Part shown: positions 53,688 to 53,927 of the stretch, piece after piece
Layout: each line of letters begins with the position of its first letter
Numbering within the stretch: position 1 is the first letter of the stretch
DNA from: Welwitschia mirabilis
Lineage: Eukaryota; Gnetophyta; Gnetopsida; Welwitschiales
Assembly: GCA_051453625.1 (NCBI GenBank)
Contig: JBOZIK010000001.1
Location: 84,751,614-84,805,540 of the forward strand
Direction: 5' to 3'
Length of the DNA stretch: 53,927 nucleotides
Translations under genes and position numbers: made by a program
The notes under the pieces: model-generated
What the model saw: only the letters and a program-made list of their open reading frames with translations
Database searches by the model: none
Told to the model about the DNA's origin: nothing

Positions 53688-53927
53688 ACCTTATTAGTCC
53701 CTGATAAAGTAGGTGATCAACTAGATTGTAAGCCAATTTGACTAAGATAATCATCAATTAAAGAAATAGAATTTGAGTTCTATTTATCATGCAGGAACAG
53801 ATGATAACAATTCATTAATACAATTACTACTGTAGTTATAAGCCCCCTATTTAAACTCATCACAATAGTCCAAATAAATGTCATACACATAACAAGTTAG
53901 AGTGATAGTTCAGAAAAATAATAATGT
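53688..53927 (-). mobile_element. 3' internal end of an Athila-like element running off the window
   Basis: The minus strand shares TTTATCAGGGACTAATAAGG and CTTACAATC with the region before LTR B1 (TTTATTAGGGATTAATATGG and CTTATAATC at 26737-26783). It is therefore the post-ORF3 part of a minus-strand element whose body lies beyond 53927. No coding frame is seen in these 240 bp. Confidence 0.75.

Noticed and set aside
1-53927. tRNA, rRNA or host protein genes.
   Set aside because: Read on both strands for tRNA A/B boxes, conserved rRNA blocks and exon-like conserved domains; only retrotransposon domains and PBS sequences were found. A tRNAscan-SE and protein search would settle it.

Overview
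The window looks like gene-poor plant heterochromatin. It is very AT-rich and almost entirely decayed LTR retrotransposons of two Ty3/gypsy types, an Athila-like family and a chromodomain-bearing chromovirus, plus a Ty1/copia fragment. I found no host gene, tRNA or rRNA. Protein domains can be followed for hundreds of codons with few indels. The breaks are mostly CAA/CAG/CGA to stop, TGG to stop, Gly/Asp to Asn/Lys/Arg and Cys to Tyr, that is C-to-T and G-to-A changes, as expected after long cytosine methylation. The species cannot be named from sequence alone.

Positions 1-16396 hold five incomplete chromovirus pieces on the + strand, A to E, separated by 100-N gaps or abrupt junctions. Together they cover gag, protease, RT, RNase H, integrase, chromodomain, polypurine tract and a long LTR. 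Three gaps fall where one copy stops and another starts at a different place in the element, so copy order and number depend on the scaffolding.

Positions 16397-49053 hold an Athila-like cluster. Order: LTR A1 (16397-17636), tRNA-Asp-type PBS, gag, PR, RT, RNase H, INT, spacer, ORF3, LTR B1 (26805-27906), a second PBS-to-ORF3 body, LTR B2 (37423-38525), an inverted INT-to-spacer segment (38526-41720, minus), a gap, a forward INT-to-ORF3 body (41821 onward), LTR B3 (46826-47926), and LTR A2 (47927-49053) directly abutting it. LTRs A and B are related but distinct subtypes. Neighbouring bodies share LTRs, which suggests recombination within a tandem array.

Positions 49054-53927 hold unassigned AT-rich DNA, a cluster of an 18-bp-spaced motif (50356-50787), a minus-strand copia integrase/RT fragment, a small duplicated and inverted repeat, and the 3' LTR (52316-53673, minus) of a third Athila-like subtype whose body runs off the right edge.

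Two points stand out. First, the Athila-like elements carry a recurring bipartite motif of about 26 bp: a 14-bp dyad like RTCATCYRGATGAY, 4-7 bp, then a 7-bp half-site RGATGAY. It occurs at more than twenty sites, at equivalent positions in the LTRs, 5' leader, INT-ORF3 spacer and after ORF3. Second, ORF3 is preceded in three copies by a conserved ATGAG/GTATGT. In two copies an acceptor lies about 545 bp downstream and would place that ATG in frame with ORF3, so ORF3 was probably made from a spliced RNA. Whether the ORF3 product bound the motif is a hypothesis only.
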